This document shows positions 48,166 through 57,170 of a stretch of 64,000 nucleotides of DNA, piece by piece. Under the pieces are notes generated by a model. That model had not been told where the DNA came from. It worked only from the letters and a program-made list of their open reading frames with translations, and did no database searches. Origin of the DNA: Duganella alba (GTDB taxonomy: Bacteria; Pseudomonadota; Gammaproteobacteria; Burkholderiales; Burkholderiaceae_D); NCBI RefSeq assembly GCF_009674495.1, contig NZ_WKJN01000001.1, positions 124,001-188,000 of the forward strand. The letters run 5' to 3'. The position numbers and the translations under genes were made by a program. The stretch's first letter is position 1. Each line of letters starts with the position of its first letter.

Positions 48166-48945
48166 ATGTATATCGACTCCCATTGCCATATCAATTTCCC
48201 TGAGCTGGCCGCTCGCATGCCTGAAATCCTCGCCAAGATGGCTGACAACAAGGTGACCCATGCCTTGTGCGTATCGGTCGATCTGCCGGATTTCCCGCAG
48301 GTGCTGGCGCTGGCGCATCAGTATCCGCACATCTACGCCTCGGTTGGCGTGCATCCGGATTATGAAGACACGCCGGAACCGACGGTCGAGCAACTGGTGC
48401 AGCTGGCGGATGACCCGAAAATCCTCGCCATCGGCGAGACCGGGCTGGACTACTACCGCCTGGAAGGCGACTTGGAATGGCAGCGCGAGCGCTTCCGCAC
48501 CCACATCAAGGCGTCGCGCATCACTCGCAAGCCGCTGATCATTCATACCCGCAGCGCCAGTGAAGACACCATCCGCATCATGCGCGAGGAGGGCGCCGGC
48601 ACGGAGGCGGGCGGCGTGGCGGGCGTGATGCACTGCTTTACCGAGTCGCTGGAAGTGGCGCGTGCGGCGATCGAGATGGGCTTCTATATCTCGTTTTCCG
48701 GCATCGTGACCTTCAAGAGCGCCAAGGACTTGCAGGCGGTGGCGCTGGAACTGCCGCTGGAACGCATCCTGATCGAGACCGATTCGCCGTATCTGGCGCC
48801 GGTGCCGTATCGCGGCCGCATGAACGAGCCGGGCTATGTGGCGCATGTGGCCGAGTACCTGGCCCAGCTCAAGGGCGTGTCGGTGGAGGAAGTGGCGGCG
48901 CAGACCACCGCCAACTTCCGCAAACTGTTCAACGTGGCGGCCTGA
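48166..48945 (+). CDS. tatD: TatD-family metal-dependent DNase
   Basis: This is a 259-residue TIM-barrel hydrolase with the complete metal site: DSHCHINF at the N-terminus, GETGLDYYR, IIHTRSA, VMHCFTES and ETDSPYLAP. Homologues are 3'-5' exonucleases in DNA repair. The TACAAT at 48154 lies only seven bases before the ATG, so the message may have almost no leader, or the true promoter is further left. Its stop overlaps the ankyrin gene start (TGATG). In related genomes it usually follows pilZ directly. Confidence 0.95.
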   Translation: MYIDSHCHINFPELAARMPEILAKMADNKVTHALCVSVDLPDFPQVLALAHQYPHIYASVGVHPDYEDTPEPTVEQLVQLADDPKILAIGETGLDYYRLEGDLEWQRERFRTHIKASRITRKPLIIHTRSASEDTIRIMREEGAGTEAGGVAGVMHCFTESLEVARAAIEMGFYISFSGIVTFKSAKDLQAVALELPLERILIETDSPYLAPVPYRGRMNEPGYVAHVAEYLAQLKGVSVEEVAAQTTANFRKLFNVAA

Positions 48946-49610
48946 TGCGGCGCACGCGGCGGTTGATCTTGCTGGGACTGGCCGCTGCGGTGGCCGCGCC
49001 GGTCTTCGCGGCCGAGCAGAGCGATGACGAAGTCGAGTTCTTCCGCGCCGCCCAGCTGGATGGCGCCGACCGCGTCCGGAAAATGCTGGCGCGCGGCGTC
49101 AATCCCAACATCCGGGACGTCAACGGCGAGACCGGCCTGATCGTCGCCATGCGCTACGAAGCGCTCAACGTGGCGCGCGTGCTGCTGGACCAGAAGGGCA
49201 CCGACATCGAAGCGAAAGCGCCGAACGGCAACACCGCGCTGATGATGGCGGCCTTCCGCAACAACAAGACCGCGGTGCTGGAGCTGTTGCAGCGCGGCGC
49301 GCAGGTGAACCAGAAAGGCTGGACCGCGCTGCATTACGCGGCCGCCGCCGGCAGCGTGGAGATCACCACTATTCTGCTCGACAAATACGCCTATATCGAC
49401 GCCGAAACGCCATCCGGCATGACGCCCCTGATGATCGCCGCCCGGGAAGGCCAGGAAAAAGTGGTCGAACTGCTGCTCAACCAGGGCGCCGACGCCACGC
49501 TGAAAGACGGCGGCTTCCACCTCACCGCCGCCGAGTTCGCCCTCAAGGCCGACAAGCCCTGGATCGCCAAAACCATCAACACCTTTCTGGCCAACAAAAA
49601 ACCACGCTAG
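48945..49610 (+). CDS. exported ankyrin-repeat protein
   Basis: This is a 221-residue protein with a signal peptide (RRLILLGLAAAVAAPVFA). Five or so ankyrin repeats follow: GADRVRKMLARGVNPNIRDV, ETGLIVAMRYEALNVARVLL, GNTALMMAAFRNNKTAVLELL, GWTALHYAAAAGSVEITTILL and GMTPLMIAAREGQEKVVELLL. The start overlaps the tatD stop by one base. It probably acts in the periplasm as a protein-binding scaffold; partner unknown. Confidence 0.92.
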   Translation: MRRTRRLILLGLAAAVAAPVFAAEQSDDEVEFFRAAQLDGADRVRKMLARGVNPNIRDVNGETGLIVAMRYEALNVARVLLDQKGTDIEAKAPNGNTALMMAAFRNNKTAVLELLQRGAQVNQKGWTALHYAAAAGSVEITTILLDKYAYIDAETPSGMTPLMIAAREGQEKVVELLLNQGADATLKDGGFHLTAAEFALKADKPWIAKTINTFLANKKPR

Positions 49611-50073
49611 CCATGCGACAGCAGCTCAATGTAGCGCTGATAGCCAAAGCTGCGGTTCTTGCGCTGGCCGCTCATTTCAGTGAGGATGCCTGATTCGACC
49701 AGCAATTCAACGGCCTTGCTACCATGCGGAATGCCTTAATGTAGTTGGTGACCTCCTCCACATCATCGCGATTGCTTAGCTCGATGCCTGCTTGTTGGGC
49801 GAACAAGTCGGTCAGCGTGGCTTGTGTACCTTCAATTTGCGAGGTCAGCAGGGCTTCTTTTCGTATCGCGCTGTAAAGCAGCCAGTCAACCGATGGCACC
49901 AGCCCTGAGACGGCGGCCAGCCGCGCCAGCGCGAGCTCTGCTGCGCGATTCGGTATGTCATAACTTTGTGGCGCGAGATCCGGCTCGGCTGGTGGCAGGC
50001 GATGAGGAACGAAGGCGCGTACAACTTCGCCTTGCATGATGCTGCTGATACTGGTTCCTGCGACGCGAGACAT
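49607..50073 (-). pseudogene. Fic-family protein remnant (core deleted)
   Basis: The first 115 residues are a Fic N-terminal region with the inhibitory-type helix SAIRKEALLTSQIEGTQATL and DDVEEVTNYIKAFR. After that the frame changes, and in another frame the C-terminal winged helix is readable (KAVELLVESGILTEMSGQRK, then RSFGYQRYIELL) up to a stop at 49607 that overlaps the ankyrin stop. The central Fic core with HPFxxGNGRxxR is missing, about 600-700 bases compared with a normal gene. The original would have transferred AMP to a target. The region is AT-richer than its surroundings, as expected of an acquired gene. Confidence 0.85.
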
Positions 50074-50083
50074 GTAAAGTTTT

Positions 50084-50109
50084 CTTTAATATGCCAATTC
50101 ATATTAAAG
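50084..50109. promoter_or_regulatory. perfect 10-bp inverted repeat upstream of the fic remnant
   Basis: CTTTAATATG and its exact complement are separated by CCAATT, 11 bases before the fic start codon. It looks like an operator over the fic promoter; it could also work as a weak hairpin. Confidence 0.6.
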
Positions 50110-50124
50110 CAGGCCTTCATATCG

Positions 50125-50928
50125 TCAAGCCTGGATTTGCAGCAGGTAGTCGTTGATGATGTCGGAGCTGGCCGATGGCGAGCTCAGGTGAGGGCAGTGG
50201 CCGATGTTGGTGATGACGGCCAGTTCGCTGTGGGGCAGGTGCTGGTGCAGCCAGTCGCCCACTTCGCGCGGCGCGATCATGTCGTCGCTGCATTGCAGGA
50301 TCAGCGCCGGGACGGTGGATTTTTCCACGTCCGCGCGATGATCTGCGGTGAAGGTGACGCGGGCGAAGTGGCGCGAGATTTCCGGATCGTTCTTCTGGAA
50401 ACGCGTCAGCAGCTCCTGCTGCAAAACCGGCTGCCTGGGCGCGCCCATGATCACCGGCGCCATGCGCTTGATCCAGCTGTCGTAGTCGATTTCCATCATC
50501 TGCAGCAGGCCGTCGATGTCCTCCGCGTTGAAGCCGCCGACGTAATCGCCATCGTTGATGAACGACGGCGACGGCCCCACCATGATCTGCGCCACAAACT
50601 TTTCCGGCGCCATGATGGACGCCAGCATGCCGATCATCGCGGCCACCGAGTGCCCGACAAACACCACCGGCGCCTTCGCATACAGGCCGATCACGTCCAA
50701 CACATCCTCCGCATGGCCGTGCAGCGTGCTGTACTTCTCGCGGTCGTAGGCGCCCAGGTCGGAGCCGCCGCTGCCGGTCAGGTCCATCAGCACCACCCGG
50801 TAGCGTCCCAAAAACGAGGGATAGATGAAGCGCCACATCTGCTGGTCGCAGCCGTAACCGTGCACAAACATGATGGTGGCCGGGCCATCTCCATGGCAAT
50901 GAACGTTGTTGCGAAACTGTACAGACAT
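50125..50928 (-). CDS. alpha/beta hydrolase (RsbQ/KAI2-like)
   Basis: This is a 267-residue hydrolase. The oxyanion segment is IMFVHGYGCDQQMW, the nucleophile serine lies in FVGHSVAAMIGM (about 93), the aspartate in LQCSDDMIAP and the histidine in NIGHCPHLSSP. The order and the short lid match RsbQ of Bacillus and the plant KAI2/D14 receptors, which cleave or sense small butenolide-like molecules. The start at 50928 has GGAG upstream. No RsbP-like phosphatase partner lies next to it. The end is close to the fic operator. Confidence 0.88.
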   Translation of the reverse strand: MSVQFRNNVHCHGDGPATIMFVHGYGCDQQMWRFIYPSFLGRYRVVLMDLTGSGGSDLGAYDREKYSTLHGHAEDVLDVIGLYAKAPVVFVGHSVAAMIGMLASIMAPEKFVAQIMVGPSPSFINDGDYVGGFNAEDIDGLLQMMEIDYDSWIKRMAPVIMGAPRQPVLQQELLTRFQKNDPEISRHFARVTFTADHRADVEKSTVPALILQCSDDMIAPREVGDWLHQHLPHSELAVITNIGHCPHLSSPSASSDIINDYLLQIQA

Positions 50929-51091
50929 GACATCTCCGTGATTAATCGCCGCTAGTATAAATCGCAATAGTGATTTTTGCTCAACGATGAGCAGCGCAAA
51001 TGAATTGGAGGGTATTTGCCGGCCAGTTCCCGGCATAGTGCGGCAACAATCTTGACCATAATGTCCCCAGCGCATCTACCAAGGACGACCA

Positions 51092-52015
51092 ATGCTGAAC
51101 GAACGCGAAATCGAAAGCTGCTATCTGGGGCAGTTTATTCCGGTCCACTATCATCACAACATGCTGATGGACCAAAACCGCATGCATGGCTTCAAGTCGG
51201 CCATCGCCTACGGCGTCAAGCCGGGCGCGAAAGTGCTGGAACTGGGCGGCGGTACGGGCGTGCTGTCATGGTTCGCGGCCGCCAACGCGTCCAAGGTCTA
51301 TTGCGTCGAGTTTAACCCGGACATGGTCAAGGAGGCGCGTAAATTCCTGGCGATGAATCCAAACGGCGAAAAAGTCGAGGTGATCCACGCCGACGCCTTC
51401 GAATACATGCCGCCGGAGCCGGTCGACGTCGTCATCTGCGAGATGATCCACGTCGGCATGCTGCGCGAAAAGCAGGTGGAAGTGATCGAATCGTTCAAGC
51501 GCCGCTATCTGGAGCGCTTCGGCGGCCCGCTGCCGCTGTTCCTGCCGGAAGCGGTGATCATGGCGGTGCAGCCGCTGCAACAGGAATACGACTTCGAAGG
51601 CTTCTGCGCGCCGATCGTGCAGTTCCAGGAAACCGCCGCCATCTATCCGGGCACGGTGGAGCTGGCCCAGCCGGCGGTGTACAGCATCATCGATTTCAAC
51701 CAGCCGAACGAGCTGATCTATTCGTGGCAGGGCAAGTTCGTGGTCGAGCGCAACGGCGAAGTCAACGCCATGCGTTTCGTCACCAAGAACATCCTGGCCG
51801 TGGTGCAGGAGCGTTCCAGCACCATCGACTGGCTCAATCCCTACATGACGGTGCCGCTGAACGCGCCGGTCAAGGCGCGCGAGGGCGACGTGCTGCAAGT
51901 GAGTTTCCAGTACCGCGCCGGCGGTTCGATCGCCTCGCTGCAGGCCTCGCTGCAGGCCGAAGTGCTGTACGAAGCCGTGTTGCAGCCCGCGCAGCACATG
52001 CCTGCCTTCGCGTAA
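51092..52015 (+). CDS. SAM-dependent methyltransferase, protein arginine methyltransferase-like
   Basis: This is a 307-residue protein. The N-terminal segment HHNMLMDQNRMHGFKSAIAY resembles the PRMT opening where a methionine/arginine helix covers SAM. Motif I is VLELGGGTGVLSWFAAA, followed by an acidic residue in VYCVEFNPDM; VDVVICEMIHVGMLRE takes the place of the PRMT double-E loop but has a single matching glutamate pattern. A C-terminal beta-barrel-like half (about 150-300) follows. It may methylate protein arginines or a related guanidine; the substrate is open. Transcribed away from the hydrolase gene and followed by an unknown small gene. Confidence 0.75.
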   Translation: MLNEREIESCYLGQFIPVHYHHNMLMDQNRMHGFKSAIAYGVKPGAKVLELGGGTGVLSWFAAANASKVYCVEFNPDMVKEARKFLAMNPNGEKVEVIHADAFEYMPPEPVDVVICEMIHVGMLREKQVEVIESFKRRYLERFGGPLPLFLPEAVIMAVQPLQQEYDFEGFCAPIVQFQETAAIYPGTVELAQPAVYSIIDFNQPNELIYSWQGKFVVERNGEVNAMRFVTKNILAVVQERSSTIDWLNPYMTVPLNAPVKAREGDVLQVSFQYRAGGSIASLQASLQAEVLYEAVLQPAQHMPAFA

Positions 52016-52027
52016 AAAGTCCCCACG

Positions 52028-52050
52028 ACGGTCGTTCCGGAGCGTATATT
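52028..52050 (+). promoter_or_regulatory. third GAACGACCGT box with -10 box, before the small protein gene
   Basis: ACGGTCGTTC at 52028-52037 is followed seven bases later by TATATT (52045-52050). The layout is almost the same as before the FadB/J-like gene. A small stem of TTTCGT and ACGAAA (52049-52065) follows in the leader. Confidence 0.45.
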
Positions 52051-52074
52051 TCGTCTTTTACGAAAGAGAAATGT

Positions 52075-52323
52075 ATGACCGAGAACGACCAACGCTACCT
52101 GATCCAGCAAAACAAGATCGCCGACGGCGAAACCAAACCGCCCGTGTTTGCCAAAGTCATGCGCAGCAAGGAAGGCGTATTCGAAGGCGTGTCCTTCATC
52201 AAGTCGAAGGAAAAGGCCTCGGTGCTGACCATCGACGAAGCCAACGAGGCGGTCGCCTGGGCCACCAGGAAGAAGCCGAACGCCAAGGAATACGTCACCA
52301 GGATTATCTGCGTCGGCCAGTAA
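52075..52323 (+). CDS. small conserved-looking protein of unknown function
   Basis: This is an 82-residue basic, soluble protein (MTENDQRYLIQQNKIADGETK ... YVTRIICVGQ, quoted in part). No motif or signal peptide is visible. It has good coding bias, a purine-rich ribosome site and its own candidate promoter carrying the same box as two fatty-acid genes. Its end faces an alpha/beta hydrolase gene, with no gap between the stop codons. It may be a stress or lipid-response protein; that is only inferred from the box. Confidence 0.65.
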   Translation: MTENDQRYLIQQNKIADGETKPPVFAKVMRSKEGVFEGVSFIKSKEKASVLTIDEANEAVAWATRKKPNAKEYVTRIICVGQ

Positions 52324-53268
52324 TTACTGGATGAAGCTGACCAGCGCCGGCACCACCTGATCCGGCGCTTCGTCGATCAGCCAGTGTCCCGATCCTTTCA
52401 CGATGATGCTCTTGACGTTGGTCGCATACAGTTGCGCCTGTTTGCCGAGGAAATCACCCGCCGATTTTTCGCCGGCGATGGTCAGCACCGGCATGGTCAG
52501 CTTGGTTTTGCTCATCGGCTCGAAATCAGCCGCATCGCGGTCAAAGTCGCTGAAGTAGGAAAAGCCCGCGCGCATGCCGCCCGGCTGCGAGTACGCCGCC
52601 GTGTACAGCTGGCGGTCCGCTTCCTTGATCGACTTGCCCTTGTCGGCCGAGAAGTCATTCCAGAAGTGTTCAAAGTAGATGCGTTCGCGTCCCTTCACCA
52701 GCGCCAGCGGCGTGTCGCCATAAAAGTAGAAGTGCCAGACAGCCGCGCGCGGGAAAGCGTTTTTCCAGTCGCCGATGCCGGGCACGAAAGCGTCCATGAC
52801 GACCAGCTTGCTGGTGTCGGCCGGGAACTGGGCGGCGTAGCCGTAGGCCACCATCATGCCGATGTCGTGGCCGACCACGGCGGCCGGTTCGCTGCTGATG
52901 GTCTTGACCAGTTCGTGGACGTCGACCGCCAGGGTTTTCTTGTCGTAGCCCTTTTCCGGCTTCTCCGAACCGCCGGCGCCGCGCAGGTCCGGCACGATGA
53001 CGGTGTGGTTCTTGACCAGCTCCTTCATGGCCGGAATCCACATGTGGCCGGTCTGGCCGTAGCCGTGCAGCAGCAACACCGGCGAGCCTTTGCCGCCAAC
53101 CTTGTAGTGCAGGCGAACGCCGTTGACCTGCGCGTATTTATCGGTAAAACCGTCGACCTTGACATCGATGGGCGCCGCCGCGTTGGCGCCAAACGCCGCG
53201 ACCGACAGGACGGATGCCGCGATGCAGTGCAGCCCAAGGCGGCGGACAGAACTAAAGGTGGAAAGCAT
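52324..53268 (-). CDS. exported alpha/beta hydrolase (epoxide hydrolase/dehalogenase-like)
   Basis: This is a 314-residue protein with a signal peptide (about 1-31, ending NAAA). LLLHGYGQTGHMW is the oxyanion region, and the nucleophile position reads VVGHDIGMMVAYGYA, with aspartate instead of serine, as in epoxide hydrolases and haloalkane or fluoroacetate dehalogenases. The histidine is in VKGSGHWLIDEAP. It probably opens an epoxide or removes a halogen in the periplasm. Divergent from the response regulator gene. Confidence 0.88.
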   Translation of the reverse strand: MLSTFSSVRRLGLHCIAASVLSVAAFGANAAAPIDVKVDGFTDKYAQVNGVRLHYKVGGKGSPVLLLHGYGQTGHMWIPAMKELVKNHTVIVPDLRGAGGSEKPEKGYDKKTLAVDVHELVKTISSEPAAVVGHDIGMMVAYGYAAQFPADTSKLVVMDAFVPGIGDWKNAFPRAAVWHFYFYGDTPLALVKGRERIYFEHFWNDFSADKGKSIKEADRQLYTAAYSQPGGMRAGFSYFSDFDRDAADFEPMSKTKLTMPVLTIAGEKSAGDFLGKQAQLYATNVKSIIVKGSGHWLIDEAPDQVVPALVSFIQ

Positions 53269-53387
53269 GTTTTTCTCCCGGGTGAAGTGGTGGCGATCAA
53301 TGTAAGTCCGGTTCCGACCATCTCCTATACTCGAAAGAGTAGCTGCATTGAAGTATAGTCACGCAATCGCCCACATGGAGATTTGAC

Positions 53388-54017
53388 ATGGCTTCAGCCT
53401 CGCCGATCCGCGTTTTGGTTGCCGACGACCATCCGTTGATACGTGAAGGTCTGGCTGCGGTATTTTCGTCAAACGATAACTTTGTGCTGGTGGCCGAAGC
53501 GGGAGACGGCCGGCAGGCGATCGATCTGTATCAGCTGCACCGGCCCGATATCGTCTTGATGGACCTGCAGATGCCGGTCATGAGCGGCGTGGAAGCCATC
53601 ACGGCGATCCTGGCGCTGCATCCCGAGGCCCGCATCGTGGCGCTGACCACCTACGGCGGCGACGCCCAGGTCGCGCGCGCACTGCGGCTGGGCGCGGTGT
53701 CCTATCTGCTCAAGAACACGGTAAGGACAGAACTGTTCAGCTGCCTGACGACGGTGCACGCCGGCGGGCGGCCGTTGTCGGCCGAGGTGGCGGTGAAACT
53801 GGCGGCGCGGCCGGCCTGCGACGCCTTGAGCGCGCGCGAAGTGGAGGTGTTGCGCCTGGTCGCCAAGGGCAATTCCAACCGCCGCGCTTCGCTGTTGCTG
53901 GGCGTGACCGAGGACACCATCAAGGGGCACATGAAGAGCATCCTGTCCAAGCTGGCCGCCAACGACCGCACGCATGCGGTGATGATCGCCATTAACCGGG
54001 GGATTTTCGGGGTTTGA
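53388..54017 (+). CDS. NarL/LuxR-family response regulator
   Basis: This is a 209-residue regulator. The receiver has the acidic pair at 13-14, the phospho-acceptor Asp59 in VLMDLQMP and Lys109 in SYLLKN. The C-terminal helix-turn-helix (about 143-205) has LSAREVEVLRLVAKGNSNRRAS and TEDTIKGHMKSILSKL. GGAG lies before the ATG. Its last 26 bases overlap, in antisense, the last codons of the convergent sensor kinase gene, which is its probable partner. Confidence 0.95.
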   Translation: MASASPIRVLVADDHPLIREGLAAVFSSNDNFVLVAEAGDGRQAIDLYQLHRPDIVLMDLQMPVMSGVEAITAILALHPEARIVALTTYGGDAQVARALRLGAVSYLLKNTVRTELFSCLTTVHAGGRPLSAEVAVKLAARPACDALSAREVEVLRLVAKGNSNRRASLLLGVTEDTIKGHMKSILSKLAANDRTHAVMIAINRGIFGV

Positions 54018-56997
54018 GCTGGTCGGCGTAGGCGACGCGGCCGGGCAGGGTCAGTACCCATTCGGTGCCCGCGCCGGGTTCGCTGCGCACCAGCAGCCTG
54101 GCCTTCAGGCGCTTGGCGCGTTCGCGGATGCCGGGCATGCCCCAGTGATCCTCGCGTTCGCCGCTGTTCAGCACCTCCGCAGGTATTCCCTTACCGTTGT
54201 CGCGCACGGTCAGGCGCAGCTCCCTCGCACTGTAGAGGACCTGGGTCTCGATCAGCGTCGCCTGGGCGTGGCGATAAGCGTTGACGATCGCTTCGCGGGC
54301 GATCGCCAGCACTTCTTCCTGCACGCCGGGATGCAAGCGGCGCTCCGTGCCATCCACCAGCAGGCGCATCGGCATGGCGCCCGGCGGCTGGGCACGGCAG
54401 GCGGCTTCGGTCAGCGCCGCGGCCAGGCTCTGGTCGCCGTGATCGTTGCTGCGCAGGTCGCGCACGCGGTCGCGGCCTTCGTGCAGGATATCATCCGCCC
54501 GTTGCAGCGCTTGCTCGATCAGGTCGCGCGCCGGCTCCGGCTCGGGCAGGCGCATGGCGGCGGCGTGCACGTGGAGGATCAGGCCCTGCACCGATTGCAG
54601 CAGCGTGTCGTGCAGTTCGCGCGCGATGCGTTCCCGTTCGTCCAGCCGTTCCTGCATCCTTGCGGTCAGTTGCGCCGTCATCCGCCGCAGCCGCAGACGG
54701 TAGGCCAGCCAGCAGGCGGCCAGCAGCGCCAGCACGCCCAGGCATTTGAACCACCAGGTCTGCGTGACGGTCGGTTCGATCTCGAAATCCAGCGTCGAGA
54801 CGCCGTTGTCCCATTCGCCCGCTTCATTGGAAGCCTGCACCTGGAAATGGTAGCTGCCGGCGTCCAGGTTGTTGTAGTAGGCGGTACGGCGGCGGCCCGC
54901 CTCCTGCCAGCGCGTGTCGACGCCCTCCATCCGGTAGCGGAAACGCACGCGCTCCGGCATCCCCAGCACCATCGCCGTGTAGTCGATCTGGAGCGCGCTG
55001 CTGCCGGGCGGCATATGTGTGCCCGCCACGGCGGGATGCATTTGTCCGGCCACGCCGATCCTGCGGATGATGACCGGCGGCGCGGGCCTGGCGGCGGCAT
55101 GGCTGGCGGGATCGAAGCGGAACAGGCCGGTCGTGGTCGTGGCCCAGAGGTAGCCGTCCGTGGCCCGCGCCAAGGTGGGCGTGGGCGCGAGGAAGGGCGC
55201 CGTGCCTTCCAGGCCGTCCAGGCCGTCGATCCGTTCGTAGCGCAGCCGGTATCCCGGCGTGTTCAGCAGCGTGGCGATTTCCGCCGCCGGCAGGCGGAAC
55301 AGCCCGGACACGGCGTTGATCCACAGGTCGCCGTTGTCCAGTTCCAGCATGGTGTTGACGCCGCTGAAGGTCTGGCCGTCGTTGCCCAGCACGTTGATAA
55401 AGCGGTCGCCGTGGCGCCGCGCCAGGCCGTTTTCGCCGCCGGCCCACACGTGCTCGCCGTGCGCATGAATGGAAAGCACCGCGCCAAGCTGCACGCCGTC
55501 CGCCGGACCGTAGACGCGCCAGCCCTGGCCGGTCTGCCGCACCACGCGGTTGCGCGGATAGGCCAGCCACAGCTCGCCGCCCGGACCGGGCGCCAGCGCG
55601 CGCGCGGGCGCCTCCGGCAGCCCGTCAACGCCATCCATCCTGGTCCAGCTTCCATTGTCTTCCTGCCTGAAGATGCCGAACAACAGCAGCGAAATCCACA
55701 GCCGTCCCTGGCGGTCCCGCGCGATGGCGCTGAATTGCACGGCATTGAGGCCGTTGGGCAGGGCGACACGGCTGACGCGCTCGCCATCCTTGCGCCACAG
55801 GCCGCCGAAGCCGCCAAGCCACAGCACGCCATCGGCATCGAGGTAGGCGCAATGGATCTGGTCGGTCCAGTAGCTGGCGGCGGCCGGCCACAGGGGGCTG
55901 GCGGCAAAGTTGCCATGCTCCTGCCGCTCCAGGTGCGAGCGCCCGGCCCACATGCCGCCCTGGCTGTCGGCGGCGATCGGCAGCCGGCCAGGGTGTTCCG
56001 TGATCGGGATGCGCGCCAGGCGCTTGGCGCGGAAGCGGTCGACGCCGTTCGCGGTGCTCACCCAGACATTGCCTTCGCGGTCTTCCAGCAGCGCGGTCAC
56101 GGCGCCGCCGGTCAGGCCCTGTTGCGGGCCGGCGACGGCGGTTCCGCGCGCCGTGTGGTATTCGACCCCGTCCTGCCGGCCGGCCCACAGATTGCCCGCG
56201 CGGTCGAACAACACGGCGCCGACCTCGCCGTGCAGCCGCCAGCGGCGCGGCGCGACGCCGTTGGCCGGCGCGGTGAGCCGGTTGAGCCGGTTATTCTGGC
56301 CATCCCAGCTCCACACGCTGCCGTCGGACACCTCCGTCACGACGCCCACGCCGCTATCGCGCGGCAAGCGGATAAATCGCCTGGCGCCGGGCGCCAGCGT
56401 GTAGATGCCGTCATCGCCCTGGGCCCACAGCACGCCGTGGCGGTCGCGCATCAGGGTTTTGTAGGTGGAGCGGGTGAGTCCCCAGTCCGCCTCGGCGGCA
56501 TGCCAGCGTTCGCCGTCGAGGTGGAACATGCCGCGCGGAGTGGCGGCCCATACGCGGCCGTCGGCGTCCGGCTCGATGCCCCAGACCGAAACGCTGCGCG
56601 GCAAGCCGTCGCGCTCGTCATAGCTGCGCAAGCCGCCCTGGGTGAGCCGGCTCAGGCCGCCGAAGCGGTAGCCTATCCATAAATCGCCAGCCGGCTGGGC
56701 GCTGAGGATGCTGATCGAGTTGGCCGGCAGCGTCAGGTCGGCATAGCGCTCGAAGCGCACGCCGTCGAAGCGGAACAGGCCGTTGGGACCGCCAAACCAC
56801 AGCCAGCCGTCGCTGGTCTGCGCCATGGTCAGCACCATGGCCGGCGCACCATCGCGCGCGGTCCAGCCGGCGTGGTGAAGGTCGATCGGATCGGGTGTGG
56901 CGGCCTGCGCCGGCAGCAGCCACACCGCGCACCATAGCAGCAGCCGGCCAAGGGGCCGTCTGAAGATACCGGGATTGCCGTTCCACGCAGCCGCCAT
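53992..56997 (-). CDS. beta-propeller sensor histidine kinase (HisKA_3 type)
   Basis: This is a 1001-residue membrane kinase. After a signal sequence (LLWCAVWLLPAQA), residues about 40-640 carry many WxG/W-type two-component propeller repeats (DGRVWAATPRGMF, EGNVWVSTANGVDRF, GELWLAYPRN). A Y_Y_Y domain (about 660-735), one transmembrane helix (about 745-765), the HisKA_3 helix RIARELHDTLLQSVQGL and an ATPase domain ending GIPAEVLN ... HWGMPGIRERAKRL follow. The periplasmic propellers probably sense carbohydrates or related polymers, as in HTCS-like systems. It faces the NarL-type regulator, with overlapping 3' ends. Confidence 0.93.
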   Translation of the reverse strand: MAAAWNGNPGIFRRPLGRLLLWCAVWLLPAQAATPDPIDLHHAGWTARDGAPAMVLTMAQTSDGWLWFGGPNGLFRFDGVRFERYADLTLPANSISILSAQPAGDLWIGYRFGGLSRLTQGGLRSYDERDGLPRSVSVWGIEPDADGRVWAATPRGMFHLDGERWHAAEADWGLTRSTYKTLMRDRHGVLWAQGDDGIYTLAPGARRFIRLPRDSGVGVVTEVSDGSVWSWDGQNNRLNRLTAPANGVAPRRWRLHGEVGAVLFDRAGNLWAGRQDGVEYHTARGTAVAGPQQGLTGGAVTALLEDREGNVWVSTANGVDRFRAKRLARIPITEHPGRLPIAADSQGGMWAGRSHLERQEHGNFAASPLWPAAASYWTDQIHCAYLDADGVLWLGGFGGLWRKDGERVSRVALPNGLNAVQFSAIARDRQGRLWISLLLFGIFRQEDNGSWTRMDGVDGLPEAPARALAPGPGGELWLAYPRNRVVRQTGQGWRVYGPADGVQLGAVLSIHAHGEHVWAGGENGLARRHGDRFINVLGNDGQTFSGVNTMLELDNGDLWINAVSGLFRLPAAEIATLLNTPGYRLRYERIDGLDGLEGTAPFLAPTPTLARATDGYLWATTTTGLFRFDPASHAAARPAPPVIIRRIGVAGQMHPAVAGTHMPPGSSALQIDYTAMVLGMPERVRFRYRMEGVDTRWQEAGRRRTAYYNNLDAGSYHFQVQASNEAGEWDNGVSTLDFEIEPTVTQTWWFKCLGVLALLAACWLAYRLRLRRMTAQLTARMQERLDERERIARELHDTLLQSVQGLILHVHAAAMRLPEPEPARDLIEQALQRADDILHEGRDRVRDLRSNDHGDQSLAAALTEAACRAQPPGAMPMRLLVDGTERRLHPGVQEEVLAIAREAIVNAYRHAQATLIETQVLYSARELRLTVRDNGKGIPAEVLNSGEREDHWGMPGIRERAKRLKARLLVRSEPGAGTEWVLTLPGRVAYADQLKPRKSPG

Positions 56998-57170
56998 AAC
57001 AGGAAATGTTGTTGTTTTTATGATTCTATCCCAAGCCGCGGCGCCGTTTATCGGCCAAAAGCACCCCTTGGGCGCTGTATTTTTGCAGTTGGTCGCACGG
57101 CGATTGTCCGCAAGACGCCGCGCCGTTAATGTAACAGCATAGACAACATTAACCGAATCGGGAGCTTCTC

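Noticed and set aside
54145..56682. A long plus-strand frame over the propeller kinase
   Set aside because: Shadow of the minus-strand gene; low-complexity Arg/Ala/Gln/His composition and no domain.
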